Below are positions 8,838-16,403 of a stretch of DNA of 64,000 nt, one piece after another (the stretch's first letter is position 1; every line of letters starts with the position of its first letter). The notes beneath the pieces were generated by a model. That model was not told where the DNA came from. It saw only the letters and a list, made by a program, of their open reading frames with translations, and searched no databases. Source of the DNA: Parcubacteria bacterium C7867-008 (GTDB lineage Bacteria > Patescibacteria > Paceibacteria > UBA9973 > UBA2103); assembly GCA_001189215.1 (NCBI GenBank), contig LFCR01000004.1, positions 62,001 through 126,000 of the forward strand. The letters run 5' to 3'. The position numbers and the translations under genes are program-made.

Positions 8838-9057
8838 AGCTGTCTATTTCATTTCGTGTGATCGTTCTGCAAAACTCTTCTAGGTATCGCAGTTGCTCAA
8901 GTACTTCTTCATCACTACTTCGATAATCATTAAGGATGTTACGAAAACGCTCTATTTTGATTATAGACCTGGATTCATGAGCAAACTGAGGCTGCCTGAT
9001 ATCAGCCTCAACGTTTACAAATGTTAACAATGGTTTTTTACGGTTTTTCCGGGTCAT
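8809..9057 (-). CDS. Small basic protein upstream of and overlapping the recombinase
   Basis: An 82-residue protein from the ATG at 9057 (MTRKNRKKPLL); an in-frame ATG at 9096 would add 13 residues. The N terminus is strongly basic and the C-terminal half is helical and charged. It ends 29 bases inside the recombinase gene, so the two are probably cotranscribed and coupled. Small genes next to large serine recombinases are often directionality factors or regulators, but nothing in this sequence proves that role. Confidence 0.65.
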   Translation of the reverse strand: MTRKNRKKPLLTFVNVEADIRQPQFAHESRSIIKIERFRNILNDYRSSDEEVLEQLRYLEEFCRTITRNEIDSYVQKAQTKK

Positions 9058-9084
9058 TTGTGTGACCTCGCAAGATAGAAAAGC

Positions 9085-9230
9085 AAAAAACTCCAAAACC
9101 AGATGCGCCTCTTATGAGGTGCACTTAGTTTTGGAGCCTTACTACTTACGGTGTCTTCCGTTTGTTGATCACGTCTTGCGACGCGTCCTATTGGCCTGTT
9201 TCTTTTCGCCGGCGGGGCCTGCTTAGAGTA
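9085..9230 (-). ncRNA. Possible small RNA with long terminator hairpin
   Basis: On the minus strand TATACT (9242-9237) precedes about 100 bases with no useful ORF. These end in a long hairpin: CTCCAAAAC/GTTTTGGAG (9091-9099 with 9128-9136) around an inner GCGCCTC/GAGGTGC stem, followed by TTTTTT. A terminator directly upstream of the 82-residue gene makes sense only if something is transcribed into it from the right. Confidence 0.4.
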
Positions 9231-9307
9231 TAACCCAAAAGTACTGCATGCTAGGATATGCTAGGAACCAGCGCCTAAACCTACCAATCTGGTAGGCATG
9301 GCCAAAT

Positions 9308-9464
9308 AAAACCTACGCGAGCAGAAGCGGCCTCATAGGCTGGCTCTACTCGCGTAGGTCGGGTGTCTCGAAAGGGCCCCGGGTGATGTCCGAAAGGGTG
9401 TCATCGCCGGTTCTGTGGGGCCGCTTCTGCGTACCTACAGATACGGATTACAAAACCTACGCGA
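9308..9464. ncRNA. Pseudoknotted RNA element bounded by a 13-base direct repeat
   Basis: CCTACGCGAG (9312-9321) pairs perfectly with CTCGCGTAGG (9349-9358). The next 11 bases, CAGAAGCGGCC (9322-9332), lie in that loop and pair perfectly with GGCCGCTTCTG (9419-9429), giving an H-type pseudoknot with abutting helices. Between them GGTGATG/CATCGCC forms a further hairpin. AAAACCTACGCGA occurs at 9308-9320 and again at 9452-9464, just before the ATG at 9471, so CGCGTAGG can pair with either copy. Strand is uncertain. On the minus strand the first stem is followed by TTTTATTT, like a terminator. Confidence 0.5.
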
Positions 9465-9470
9465 ACTAAT

Positions 9471-9689
9471 ATGAACACAAGAAAAGACGGACTTCTATCC
9501 GTAAAGGATTGGACCAGGAATGAGTATGGCCGGAATGCGCTGATCGCGTTACTTGGTGGCCTAGTGCTCAATATGTCAGGTTATACGATTGGAGAGGTGT
9601 TTGGTTCAATACTGGCTCTGCTTGGGTTTGGATTAGGGGTAATATGGGCCTATTTGAAGATAAGCAAGAAGGAGCCGGCATACAAATAA
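9471..9689 (+). CDS. Small two-helix membrane protein
   Basis: A 72-residue protein with a short charged N terminus (MNTRKDGLLSVKDW) and two hydrophobic segments, about residues 23-40 and 43-62, separated by only a few residues, ending KKEPAYK. No family recognised. It starts 7 bases after the second copy of the direct repeat, so the structured element could control it. No Shine-Dalgarno is seen. It lies between the pseudoknot region and the AbiV operon. Confidence 0.6.
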   Translation: MNTRKDGLLSVKDWTRNEYGRNALIALLGGLVLNMSGYTIGEVFGSILALLGFGLGVIWAYLKISKKEPAYK

Positions 9690-9717
9690 CACTTTGACAT
9701 TTGCAATCAGCATGTCC

Positions 9718-9745
9718 TTGCAGACTGGCTTCATGAAGCTACAAT
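9718..9745 (+). promoter_or_regulatory. Promoter of the AbiV operon
   Basis: TTGCAG, a 16-base spacer, then TACAAT at 9740-9745, followed after 8 bases by the ATG at 9754. This fits transcription of the next three genes as one near-leaderless mRNA. Confidence 0.55.
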
Positions 9746-9753
9746 GAGTGTAC

Positions 9754-10941
9754 ATGGATGCAAACACCCTACTCGAACTTATTCAACTGCTTGAAGCAGA
9801 CGAAGGGCAGTTTACTATTGGCGCCCGCATAGAAGAGATAAGGACGCTTCTTTCTCAGAACGATCCAGCACAAAGTACAGCAATATCTACAAAACTAACC
9901 GAACTATTTACCGAAATAGCTTCCAGTAGGGCAAACCTTTTTAGCCAGACAGAGCTCGCAATCCTCAAAGGTCTCGATGCGGTTGACTACTTCGGAAGTG
10001 GATTGACCCAAGCACTTACAGAAATTACATCTGGATCAAAGACATACGAGCTTACATCTCGGCTTAGCGAGTTCTACACAGAGCGCAGTACAAAGTACAA
10101 CAAGCTAGTCCAAATGAAGAACTCCATGCTGGAGAATGGCTTGGTAGCATATGAACAAGAAGAAGATGAAATTGCTCTTACTATCCCAGGAAAGGAGGTG
10201 GATGCCTCAGAGCTCGCAGAGCATCTAAAGACATTTTCTGAATTCCTTCGTGCGGTTCAGGAGTGCACGCTTCCAGCAGGCCAAACGCCAACACCGGCAG
10301 AGATTGTGCGTGTAAGTCGAGGTAGCCTGAACTTTTTCGCGCAGGTAGATCCTGCAACACTAAAGGCTGTTCTGGAGATTATCGGCTCCCTCGCAACAAT
10401 TTACCTTGCTGGAGTTGATATACGTAAGAAATTCAACTCAAAAACTCCTTTAAGTGAAGATGAGCAGGCCTCAATAAATCAGCTGGCTGAGACAATAGCG
10501 CAGAAGCGGGTGGATGCCTTTGTGGCTGAGACGGCTGCAAAACTGGCTAAGGATAATCATGAACTCGGAAATCGAGTAAGTCGTTATTTGAAAATCCTTA
10601 TAAAGTGGATGCCGTTAGGCATACATCTTGAGGTTGTCGTTGCAAAGACCGTTGAACCTGTCGACCTTAAAACAAGTGAAGGTAAGCAGATAAGGGCAAA
10701 ACAGGCGACACTTCTGAAGGTAAATGAGATGTATAGCCTACCTATGGAACACCTCAAGCTCCCTGAACCGCAAATAGCCGAGCAAGACGTAGCTATTCCG
10801 GCAGAAGAACCAACTGTTCCAATTGAGCCAGAACAAGAAGTGCCTATCGAACCAGTGGCGCCCGCTGAACCTGAGAAGCTAGAACCAATGACAGAAAAAA
10901 CTGTCGAAAACAGTCCTGAGCCAGATGAGCCAAGTGCGTAA
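9754..10941 (+). CDS. Unknown helical protein, first gene of the AbiV operon
   Basis: About 395 residues with no recognised domain. The first 340 are predominantly helical, with one hydrophobic stretch near residues 208-222 (LEIIGSLATIYLAG). The last 60 are a Pro/Glu/Val-rich tail (repeats like PIEPEQEVPIEPVAPAEPE) that looks disordered. No signal peptide. ATG 9754 is preferred because TACAAT ends 8 bases before; a GTG at 9748 is in frame. The next gene starts 13 bases after the stop, so it shares a transcript with the membrane protein and AbiV. A defence role is inferred only from that company. Confidence 0.75.
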   Translation: MDANTLLELIQLLEADEGQFTIGARIEEIRTLLSQNDPAQSTAISTKLTELFTEIASSRANLFSQTELAILKGLDAVDYFGSGLTQALTEITSGSKTYELTSRLSEFYTERSTKYNKLVQMKNSMLENGLVAYEQEEDEIALTIPGKEVDASELAEHLKTFSEFLRAVQECTLPAGQTPTPAEIVRVSRGSLNFFAQVDPATLKAVLEIIGSLATIYLAGVDIRKKFNSKTPLSEDEQASINQLAETIAQKRVDAFVAETAAKLAKDNHELGNRVSRYLKILIKWMPLGIHLEVVVAKTVEPVDLKTSEGKQIRAKQATLLKVNEMYSLPMEHLKLPEPQIAEQDVAIPAEEPTVPIEPEQEVPIEPVAPAEPEKLEPMTEKTVENSPEPDEPSA

Positions 10942-10954
10942 ATGAAATCATTAA

Positions 10955-11569
10955 ATGATCTGGTATTACCACCATCATCCTGAAGTTCTTTCGCTCGTAA
11001 AGGATTTGGCTACGATATCAGCGGCCATAATTGCTTCATACGTTGCTCTTGCAGGTTTAGGTGCTTGGAAAAGACAATTGCACGGAAAGGAAGACTATCA
11101 ATTGGCGAGACGTTATTTACGCGAGGTATATCGTTTGCGCAACGGTCTTAAATCAGTAAGAAATCCTTATATATCAGTAGGAGAAATGCATGCAGCATTG
11201 AAGGAAAGCGGTGAAGAAAACCCAGACCCTATCGCCGATAGAAAGAAAACAGACTTCGCTGTCTACAGCCGAAGATGGGAAGAAGTAAAGCAGGCGTCAG
11301 TTGCTCTTGATGTCGAGCTTCTCGAAGCAGAGGTACTCTGGGGCAAAGAAGCTGTTTCTAAGCAGAAGCCCTTGCGTCAAAAATCCAACGAGCTATTTAG
11401 TGCATTACAACAGCATCTAAATGAACGTCCGCGTGTGAATATAGATGATTTACTGTACGACGCAGGCGATAAGGATAAATTCACTCTTCAAGTTGAGGAA
11501 GCTATAAAGCCCATAGAAGAATACTTGGCCCCGCATTTGAAAATAGAAGGAAGAATCTCAACAAGCTAA
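10955..11569 (+). CDS. Membrane-anchored helical protein, second gene of the AbiV operon
   Basis: 204 residues. One hydrophobic segment at about residues 15-35 (LATISAAIIASYVALAGLGA) is followed by a charged helical cytoplasmic domain with coiled-coil character. No known domain recognised. Its stop codon overlaps the next start as TAATG at 11567-11571, which indicates translational coupling to AbiV. It could act as the membrane partner or effector of the cluster; this is inference. Confidence 0.75.
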   Translation: MIWYYHHHPEVLSLVKDLATISAAIIASYVALAGLGAWKRQLHGKEDYQLARRYLREVYRLRNGLKSVRNPYISVGEMHAALKESGEENPDPIADRKKTDFAVYSRRWEEVKQASVALDVELLEAEVLWGKEAVSKQKPLRQKSNELFSALQQHLNERPRVNIDDLLYDAGDKDKFTLQVEEAIKPIEEYLAPHLKIEGRISTS

Positions 11570-12303
11570 TGATTTCAAGAACCCGTCTCGACCGGATCGC
11601 TTTTCTTTCGTTTCAAAATGCTTTGCGTCTGCATCATGATGCAATAATCCTCTTTAAGGAGAAGAGTTATCCATCGGCTTTTTTCCTTTCAATACTTGCG
11701 CAGGAAGAGATAGGGAAAATGCACCTTGTTAATGATCAGTCATGGCGTTCTGGAGAAAATGAAGCTGGGTTGGCTGAAATCAAGGACGAAGTCAAAAAGA
11801 AAAAATACCAGGCAGAATTGGAGAGTATGGAAGAATATGTAATTAAGGCTCTGTATCAACATCCACTTAAGCAAGGACACTTTTATCGTAATTCTCCAGC
11901 GGAAGAGCTGTGGATTCCGAAGAAAGGGAAACTCAGAAAGGAGTACCAAGGCATCTGGGATGGAATGCTTGAGGCAAGAAAACAAAACGCTGTGTATGTT
12001 GGCTTTGCAAGAAGGAGAGGGAAGATAGATACCACTAGACTTCACCATCCTTGGGAAATTACGAACGGAATGGCCGCAAGTCATATCACCAGAGTAAATG
12101 ATTATCTATTGGTTTTTGGGTTGGGTTTAAGATATACGTCCTATGCGTATGAGAACGAGGAAATAGTTTCAATGATTAAGCATAGACGCTTTTTGAAGGA
12201 GATTGCTGCTAGTTGGATGCGTAGCGGTACGTTAGCTCAGAAGGAGATAGAGAAGCTCGAAAGGGCATTAAAGGATCCAATAGTTTCTGACGCTCGATTT
12301 TAA
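11569..12303 (+). CDS. abiV: AbiV-family abortive infection protein
   Basis: 244 residues. The first 55 match the AbiV family pattern: an N-terminal helix with ALRLHHDAIILFKEKSYPSA, then FFLSILAQEEIGKMHL, the hallmark EEIGK. Lactococcal AbiV aborts phage infection by blocking translation in infected cells; whether this homologue does the same is not known. It is the last gene of a three-gene cluster starting at 9754 and is coupled to the gene before it by a TAATG overlap. Two proteins of unknown family precede it, which is not the classic solitary abiV arrangement. Confidence 0.8.
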   Translation: MISRTRLDRIAFLSFQNALRLHHDAIILFKEKSYPSAFFLSILAQEEIGKMHLVNDQSWRSGENEAGLAEIKDEVKKKKYQAELESMEEYVIKALYQHPLKQGHFYRNSPAEELWIPKKGKLRKEYQGIWDGMLEARKQNAVYVGFARRRGKIDTTRLHHPWEITNGMAASHITRVNDYLLVFGLGLRYTSYAYENEEIVSMIKHRRFLKEIAASWMRSGTLAQKEIEKLERALKDPIVSDARF

Positions 12304-12357
12304 ATCCTCTTCTGTGGTAGCAGATGGGAGAAATCCTTAGTGTTCCGCAAGGGCTAA

Positions 12358-12369
12358 TTGCAATGGAAT
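12358..12369. other. Candidate right attachment half-site of the recombinase element
   Basis: TTGCAATGGAAT here matches TTGCAATGAAAT at 7357-7368, the tRNA-Ala/recombinase junction, in 11 of 12 bases, and lies just after the AbiV operon. It is not followed by a tRNA 3' half. A second candidate, CATTTGCAAT at 9698-9707, matches 7354-7363 exactly over 10 bases. Neither is proven. Confidence 0.25.
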
Positions 12370-12446
12370 GCACGTTTGATAGTAGTCCCAGAAGCGAGAT
12401 AGATAGCTTTTTAAGGAGTTCAAAGTCTTGATTGATATGTCCACCC

Positions 12447-12483
12447 AAACAAGAAAAGACCCCGCAAGGGTCTTTTCTTGTTT
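12447..12483. terminator. Strong bidirectional terminator
   Basis: AAACAAGAAAAGACCC pairs perfectly with GGGTCTTTTCTTGTTT around a CGCAA loop. It closes the region after the AbiV operon and marks the return to core-type genes. Confidence 0.85.
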
Positions 12484-12507
12484 CAATCACAACCATATAC
12501 TTATGAC

Positions 12508-13014
12508 ATGGAAGGCCCTCCCCCAAAGCTCGATAAGCAACCTGTAAACTCAGAAGATATAGCAAACCCGAACAGAATATTTGAGTGGGGTTTTATGCCA
12601 GACAATACTGATGTTCCAACAAAACCAGAGAATGTATACAGACAAATCAAGGTAGAAGGAGTCGATGATCTTAATGAGAGTGGTGTGGTACGAAATGCAG
12701 GAAGTGCAGGAAAAGGACGAGTACGTAAATACGGAGACCGTGTGTATTGGACACAAGGTAAAGAGGGAGAATTTCATAATGTACAACCAGGCCACGCGGT
12801 ACTTGAAGCACCGCTATCTGTTGTAAGTTCCCGTGTGGTGACTGCAGAGGACATCATTGGTATTCATGTACGCAATGAAGCAGGAGAGGTTGAGAACCGC
12901 GCCCGCGCCATACCTGAAGTAGCTGTTGATGCATCAGGTACTGAGCAGAAACCAGAAGAAGGTTCTAATCTAGAAGATGTTCGAAATAGGCTTGGTTTGT
13001 CTCCAAAGGAGTAA
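12508..13014 (+). CDS. Hypothetical cytoplasmic protein
   Basis: 168 residues beginning MEGPPPKLDKQ. It is hydrophilic, without signal peptide or membrane helix. A central stretch (residues 50-120) has beta-rich character with VEGVDDLNESGVVRNAG and GRVRKYGDRVYWTQGKEG, then an acidic tail EEGSNLEDVRNRLGL. No family recognised. The start is ATG 12508, preceded at 6 bases by TATACT; an upstream in-frame ATG at 12478 lies inside the terminator and is unlikely. A small membrane protein follows 10 bases after the stop. Confidence 0.75.
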   Translation: MEGPPPKLDKQPVNSEDIANPNRIFEWGFMPDNTDVPTKPENVYRQIKVEGVDDLNESGVVRNAGSAGKGRVRKYGDRVYWTQGKEGEFHNVQPGHAVLEAPLSVVSSRVVTAEDIIGIHVRNEAGEVENRARAIPEVAVDASGTEQKPEEGSNLEDVRNRLGLSPKE

Positions 13015-13024
13015 TTTAGATTCT

Positions 13025-13207
13025 ATGCACACTGAATTAATAGCTGGAGCAGCATATTTGTTTAATTCAGGTCTACGCGAAGGAATGAATGATCCCATTC
13101 ACGCGCTGTATACAATGGTTGGTATTGCGGTGCTGGTTGTGGCTGGAATCTCCGTTGGAGTGTATAGGAACAGACAAAAAAGAATGAAGAAACGTGATTC
13201 CTGGTAG
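13025..13207 (+). CDS. Small single-pass membrane protein
   Basis: A 60-residue protein with one hydrophobic helix (residues 30-48, YTMVGIAVLVVAGISVGVY) followed by a basic tail RNRQKRMKKRDSW, so the C terminus is probably cytoplasmic. No family recognised. It starts 10 bases after the preceding gene and probably shares its transcript. It ends one base before the convergent glycosyltransferase stop. Confidence 0.6.
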   Translation: MHTELIAGAAYLFNSGLREGMNDPIHALYTMVGIAVLVVAGISVGVYRNRQKRMKKRDSW

Positions 13208-13208
13208 A

Positions 13209-14333
13209 TCAAGCGCGCTTGAATATAAAGCGTGAAAGTACAAGAAAGCTTTCAACAGCAATAATGAGCGCAGCAATTGCCTGCGCCAATATGTACCAAA
13301 CTCCTAGGTAGTGCACGAGAAGGAATACAATTCCCGTATTTAGAACAAGATTAATGGAAGCAACAAGCAAGTGTAAGGGAACTTGTATTGCAGTAGATTT
13401 TTGATGCTTGTAGTTGAAGGTCCAGTACTTGTGGAGAAGGAAGTTAGCTATTCCTGAGGTTGCAAAAGCAACAATTGATGAGATTAGATACCAGACATGG
13501 GAGATGTCGGTAAGGAGGTAGAGGACAGTAACATTAACCAACACGCTTATAGCTCCTGTAGTGAGGAAACGTAATGCCTTAGGAACCTCTTTACCCATGG
13601 GGGCGCTATGTATACCAAGTCTGAAGAACACGATCGCTAGGAGGCAATATATGCCATGTCTGGCACGTATCTTCTTTCCTTCCGTGACGGTACGCGGATG
13701 GTAGGTGATTGGCACTTGAGCAACGGTACCTGCGTGCTGGAGGATATATGTCATCTCAATAGCATCAAATACGAAGTCGTCACTAGGAGCTTCTAGGAGT
13801 GCTGGTATGCGCTCTCGAGGGAAGACTTTGTAGCAACACGGAACGTCCTTAAATGAGCTACTGAAGGCAAGATTATAAAACGAGGAAACAACACGACCTC
13901 CAAAAAACAGCATGCGATTGCGATGAGCATCTTCTTCGGTAAGAGTGCGGTATCCAAACACGGTATCTACCTTTCCTTCAATGATCGGAGCAAGTAAAGA
14001 AGGATACTGACCTGGATCAATCTCAAGGTCTCCATCTTGAATGATGCAGTATGCACCGGTTGCATTACGAAGACCTTCCTTAACCGCACCTCCTTTGCCG
14101 AGGTTCTGGGGAAGATACACAACCTGTACGGTATTCCCTGCATCACCAGATGAAAGTGTACCCAATGCTGCGTGTGTTTCTTCGTTAGATCCATCATCCA
14201 CAACAATAATCTCTTTGGACCAGCCAGAAGGAAGTCCTGTTGCAATGACTCGTTCAACAACCAATGCAATAGTGTCAGCTTCATTGAAGCAAGGAATGAT
14301 TACACTCAGGAGTGTTTTCGGAGTGTTACTCAT
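13209..14333 (-). CDS. Family 2 glycosyltransferase fused to GtrA-like membrane domain
   Basis: Residues 1-240 form a GT-A glycosyltransferase of the polyprenyl-phosphate mannose/glucose synthase type: LSVIIPCFNEADTI, EIIVVDDGS, GKGGAVKEGLRNA and the metal-binding QDGDLE. Residues 245-374 have about four membrane helices resembling GtrA, a family linked to lipid-linked sugar translocation. It would load a sugar onto a lipid carrier and help present it outside. Its ATG lies inside the end of the upstream gene (ATGAGTAA overlap), so it is coupled to the polytopic protein at 14326-15909. Confidence 0.92.
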   Translation of the reverse strand: MSNTPKTLLSVIIPCFNEADTIALVVERVIATGLPSGWSKEIIVVDDGSNEETHAALGTLSSGDAGNTVQVVYLPQNLGKGGAVKEGLRNATGAYCIIQDGDLEIDPGQYPSLLAPIIEGKVDTVFGYRTLTEEDAHRNRMLFFGGRVVSSFYNLAFSSSFKDVPCCYKVFPRERIPALLEAPSDDFVFDAIEMTYILQHAGTVAQVPITYHPRTVTEGKKIRARHGIYCLLAIVFFRLGIHSAPMGKEVPKALRFLTTGAISVLVNVTVLYLLTDISHVWYLISSIVAFATSGIANFLLHKYWTFNYKHQKSTAIQVPLHLLVASINLVLNTGIVFLLVHYLGVWYILAQAIAALIIAVESFLVLSRFIFKRA

Positions 14334-15909
14334 AGAATTTTACGAGTGCATACTTCCCAGACCGCACCACAGCTCTCTTCTCACAAGACGCAACACCTTC
14401 CGTGAAGTCCGTCATATCAATGAAGCCGTATTGAAGATCATGTGCCTTTCCATAGTCTGCAAAGGCAACACAATCCTTTGTTTTAAGTACATCACGTACT
14501 TCGTTGTATCTAGCAAACCACTGGTCCGCTGCGTCCCCATCATATAGAGCCACGTTACCATCCTTAGAAGACACGTATGTTGGCTTATTAGCGTATGCGC
14601 GTATGAGATTTGCTTCACCATTTGGATTAGCAAGAATCATAGTTTGAGGTCTAAGAAGAGTATCAACTTCAACGAGTGCAGAGATGAGTTCCTTTGTATC
14701 TTTAGACTCCCTATATCCGTCACTAAGCCCCTCAACAACATTCATTACAGATGTCTGCGCGCAAAGTATGCCTATGAGTAGTACAGCAAAGATGACCTTC
14801 ATCCTGCGACTAGTTCCAAACTTAGCCGTGAAAAGTATGTATCCATACGTACCAACAAGAACCATTGATGAAAGGTAGAACCATACAGAAGCTCGAGCCA
14901 ACAGATACTTTGCATACGGTGTGAACTCAAGACCAACACCAATAAGAGAAAGGATAAGCGTGCTCCACCACAGAGCCATCCACACAGTCATAGAAGGTCC
15001 TTCTGGTAAATTTTTCTCTCTACGACACCAGAACCATAGTCCAAGCACGAGTGCTACATAAATAATCTGCTTACGGAGATAGTGCAGAAGAAGATAGGAC
15101 CACGAGTGCAGTACTGCCGTGTAGTGATCAAGGATTATGGATGGATTGGGAGGTGAGAACTGTCCTATACGGAAAAACACATCATAGAGCGCAAGGGGAG
15201 CAGCAGCTAAGAACACGAGTCCGTATGCAATGAACTCAAGCTTGATAGAACGTGTTCGTATAACCTCAGCAAACAAAACGATCATCGCCACATGGAAGAA
15301 GATAACGGGATACCAGTTCGATAGAAGACCAAGCAAGGCAAAGAAGATAAAGAACTTCTTTCGTGAGCCCCCCTCAACTGCTTTGAAATACAGAATGAGC
15401 AACCAAACAATAATTCCAAGTCCTAATTCCTTAGGTACAAAGCCTTTCACTAAGAACCCCCAGCCAGACAATCCCAAGGATATAACGGGAATAATGCTAA
15501 CTAGTGCAATACAGAAGGCGAGTACTCTGTTACGTGTTGTATAGAGAACCAATGAATAGACTCCGCTCAGGAATATAAGAAGGGAAATAGTAGATATAAA
15601 AATACTCCAATCCAGTACTCCTACGCCAAAGAAGTCTCCAATACGAACAAACACGGCATCGATAAACAACTGCCCGGTTGGCCAGGAACGATTATTTTGG
15701 AACATGACATCGTTCTCAAAGTTTCCTGCGTACGAGGTAGAGAACTCAGTCCAATGGACTGCATGTACGAAGGCGTCAGAAGAGAGTTGATATTTAAGGG
15801 GTACTCCAGAAACAGCTAGAAAGGAGATGTTAAGCAGGAAGGCACAAAAGAATACGATAGCGATAAGAATAAGATCAGTCTTGATCCGTGCGAGTCCCTG
15901 CCAGTGCAT
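14326..15909 (-). CDS. Polytopic membrane protein, probable lipid-linked-sugar glycosyltransferase
   Basis: About 527 residues. Roughly ten or more hydrophobic helices cover the first 370, and a soluble C-terminal domain follows. The first extracytoplasmic loop (SSDAFVHAVHWTEF) and overall plan resemble GT-C or PMT-like glycosyltransferases using polyprenyl-phosphate sugars, but I see no diagnostic motif. Coupling to the lipid-sugar synthase downstream supports a role in surface glycosylation. The ATG at 15909 (MHWQGL) is chosen because TATACT lies about 8 bases upstream; the frame opens 6 codons earlier. Confidence 0.8.
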   Translation of the reverse strand: MHWQGLARIKTDLILIAIVFFCAFLLNISFLAVSGVPLKYQLSSDAFVHAVHWTEFSTSYAGNFENDVMFQNNRSWPTGQLFIDAVFVRIGDFFGVGVLDWSIFISTISLLIFLSGVYSLVLYTTRNRVLAFCIALVSIIPVISLGLSGWGFLVKGFVPKELGLGIIVWLLILYFKAVEGGSRKKFFIFFALLGLLSNWYPVIFFHVAMIVLFAEVIRTRSIKLEFIAYGLVFLAAAPLALYDVFFRIGQFSPPNPSIILDHYTAVLHSWSYLLLHYLRKQIIYVALVLGLWFWCRREKNLPEGPSMTVWMALWWSTLILSLIGVGLEFTPYAKYLLARASVWFYLSSMVLVGTYGYILFTAKFGTSRRMKVIFAVLLIGILCAQTSVMNVVEGLSDGYRESKDTKELISALVEVDTLLRPQTMILANPNGEANLIRAYANKPTYVSSKDGNVALYDGDAADQWFARYNEVRDVLKTKDCVAFADYGKAHDLQYGFIDMTDFTEGVASCEKRAVVRSGKYALVKFYE

Positions 15910-15953
15910 TGCATGGAAGTATAGCAAAGATATCTATGCGTTATACTGACGCC

Positions 15954-16358
15954 ATGAACACGAAACTCATAAAACTATTCTTTATAACGTTGCCTATATT
16001 GGCAGTAATAGACTTCTGCTGGGCCGGCATACTCGCTACTGATTTCTATCGCGGACAGGTGGGAGATTTACTCTCAATGAATCCAATCCTTCCTCCACTG
16101 GTTCTCTTCTACATTATCTACACGGCAGCGGTTGCATACTTTGTAATCAGTCCTGCACTAGCTGTTCGTTCATACAAGTTACTTGTCATTAACGCAGCGT
16201 TCCTTGGTCTGACCGCATACGGTACCTATGATCTCGTTACGCTTGGTCTCACACCCGGATGGACCCCCCTTGTTACCGTTGTAGATATTATTTGGGGTAT
16301 GGTACTTACCACCGCAGTTTCTTCTATCGTGTACGCAATCGCTATACGTTGGAAGTAG
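15954..16358 (+). CDS. DUF2177 family membrane protein
   Basis: 134 residues with four membrane helices. It matches DUF2177 along its length: the helix ILAVIDFCWAG, then DFYRGQVGDLL, and the signature AYGTYDLVTLGLTPGW followed by VVDIIWGMVLT. The family function is unknown. ATG 15954 follows TATACT by 6 bases. It is divergent from the 14326-15909 gene and convergent with mltG. Confidence 0.9.
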   Translation: MNTKLIKLFFITLPILAVIDFCWAGILATDFYRGQVGDLLSMNPILPPLVLFYIIYTAAVAYFVISPALAVRSYKLLVINAAFLGLTAYGTYDLVTLGLTPGWTPLVTVVDIIWGMVLTTAVSSIVYAIAIRWK

Positions 16359-16368
16359 CAAGCCTGTA

Positions 16369-16403
16369 AAAAGAATCCTCCGCAACAAGCGGAGGATTCT
16401 TTT
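16369..16403. terminator. Bidirectional terminator between DUF2177 gene and mltG
   Basis: AAAAGAATCCTCCGC pairs with GCGGAGGATTCTTTT around a 5-base loop, with A- and T-rich tails on both sides. Confidence 0.88.

Noticed and set aside
9400..9418. ACAGAACCGGC on the minus strand of the pseudoknot region as an RNase P signature
   Set aside because: No other RNase P conserved block accompanies it and the element is too small.
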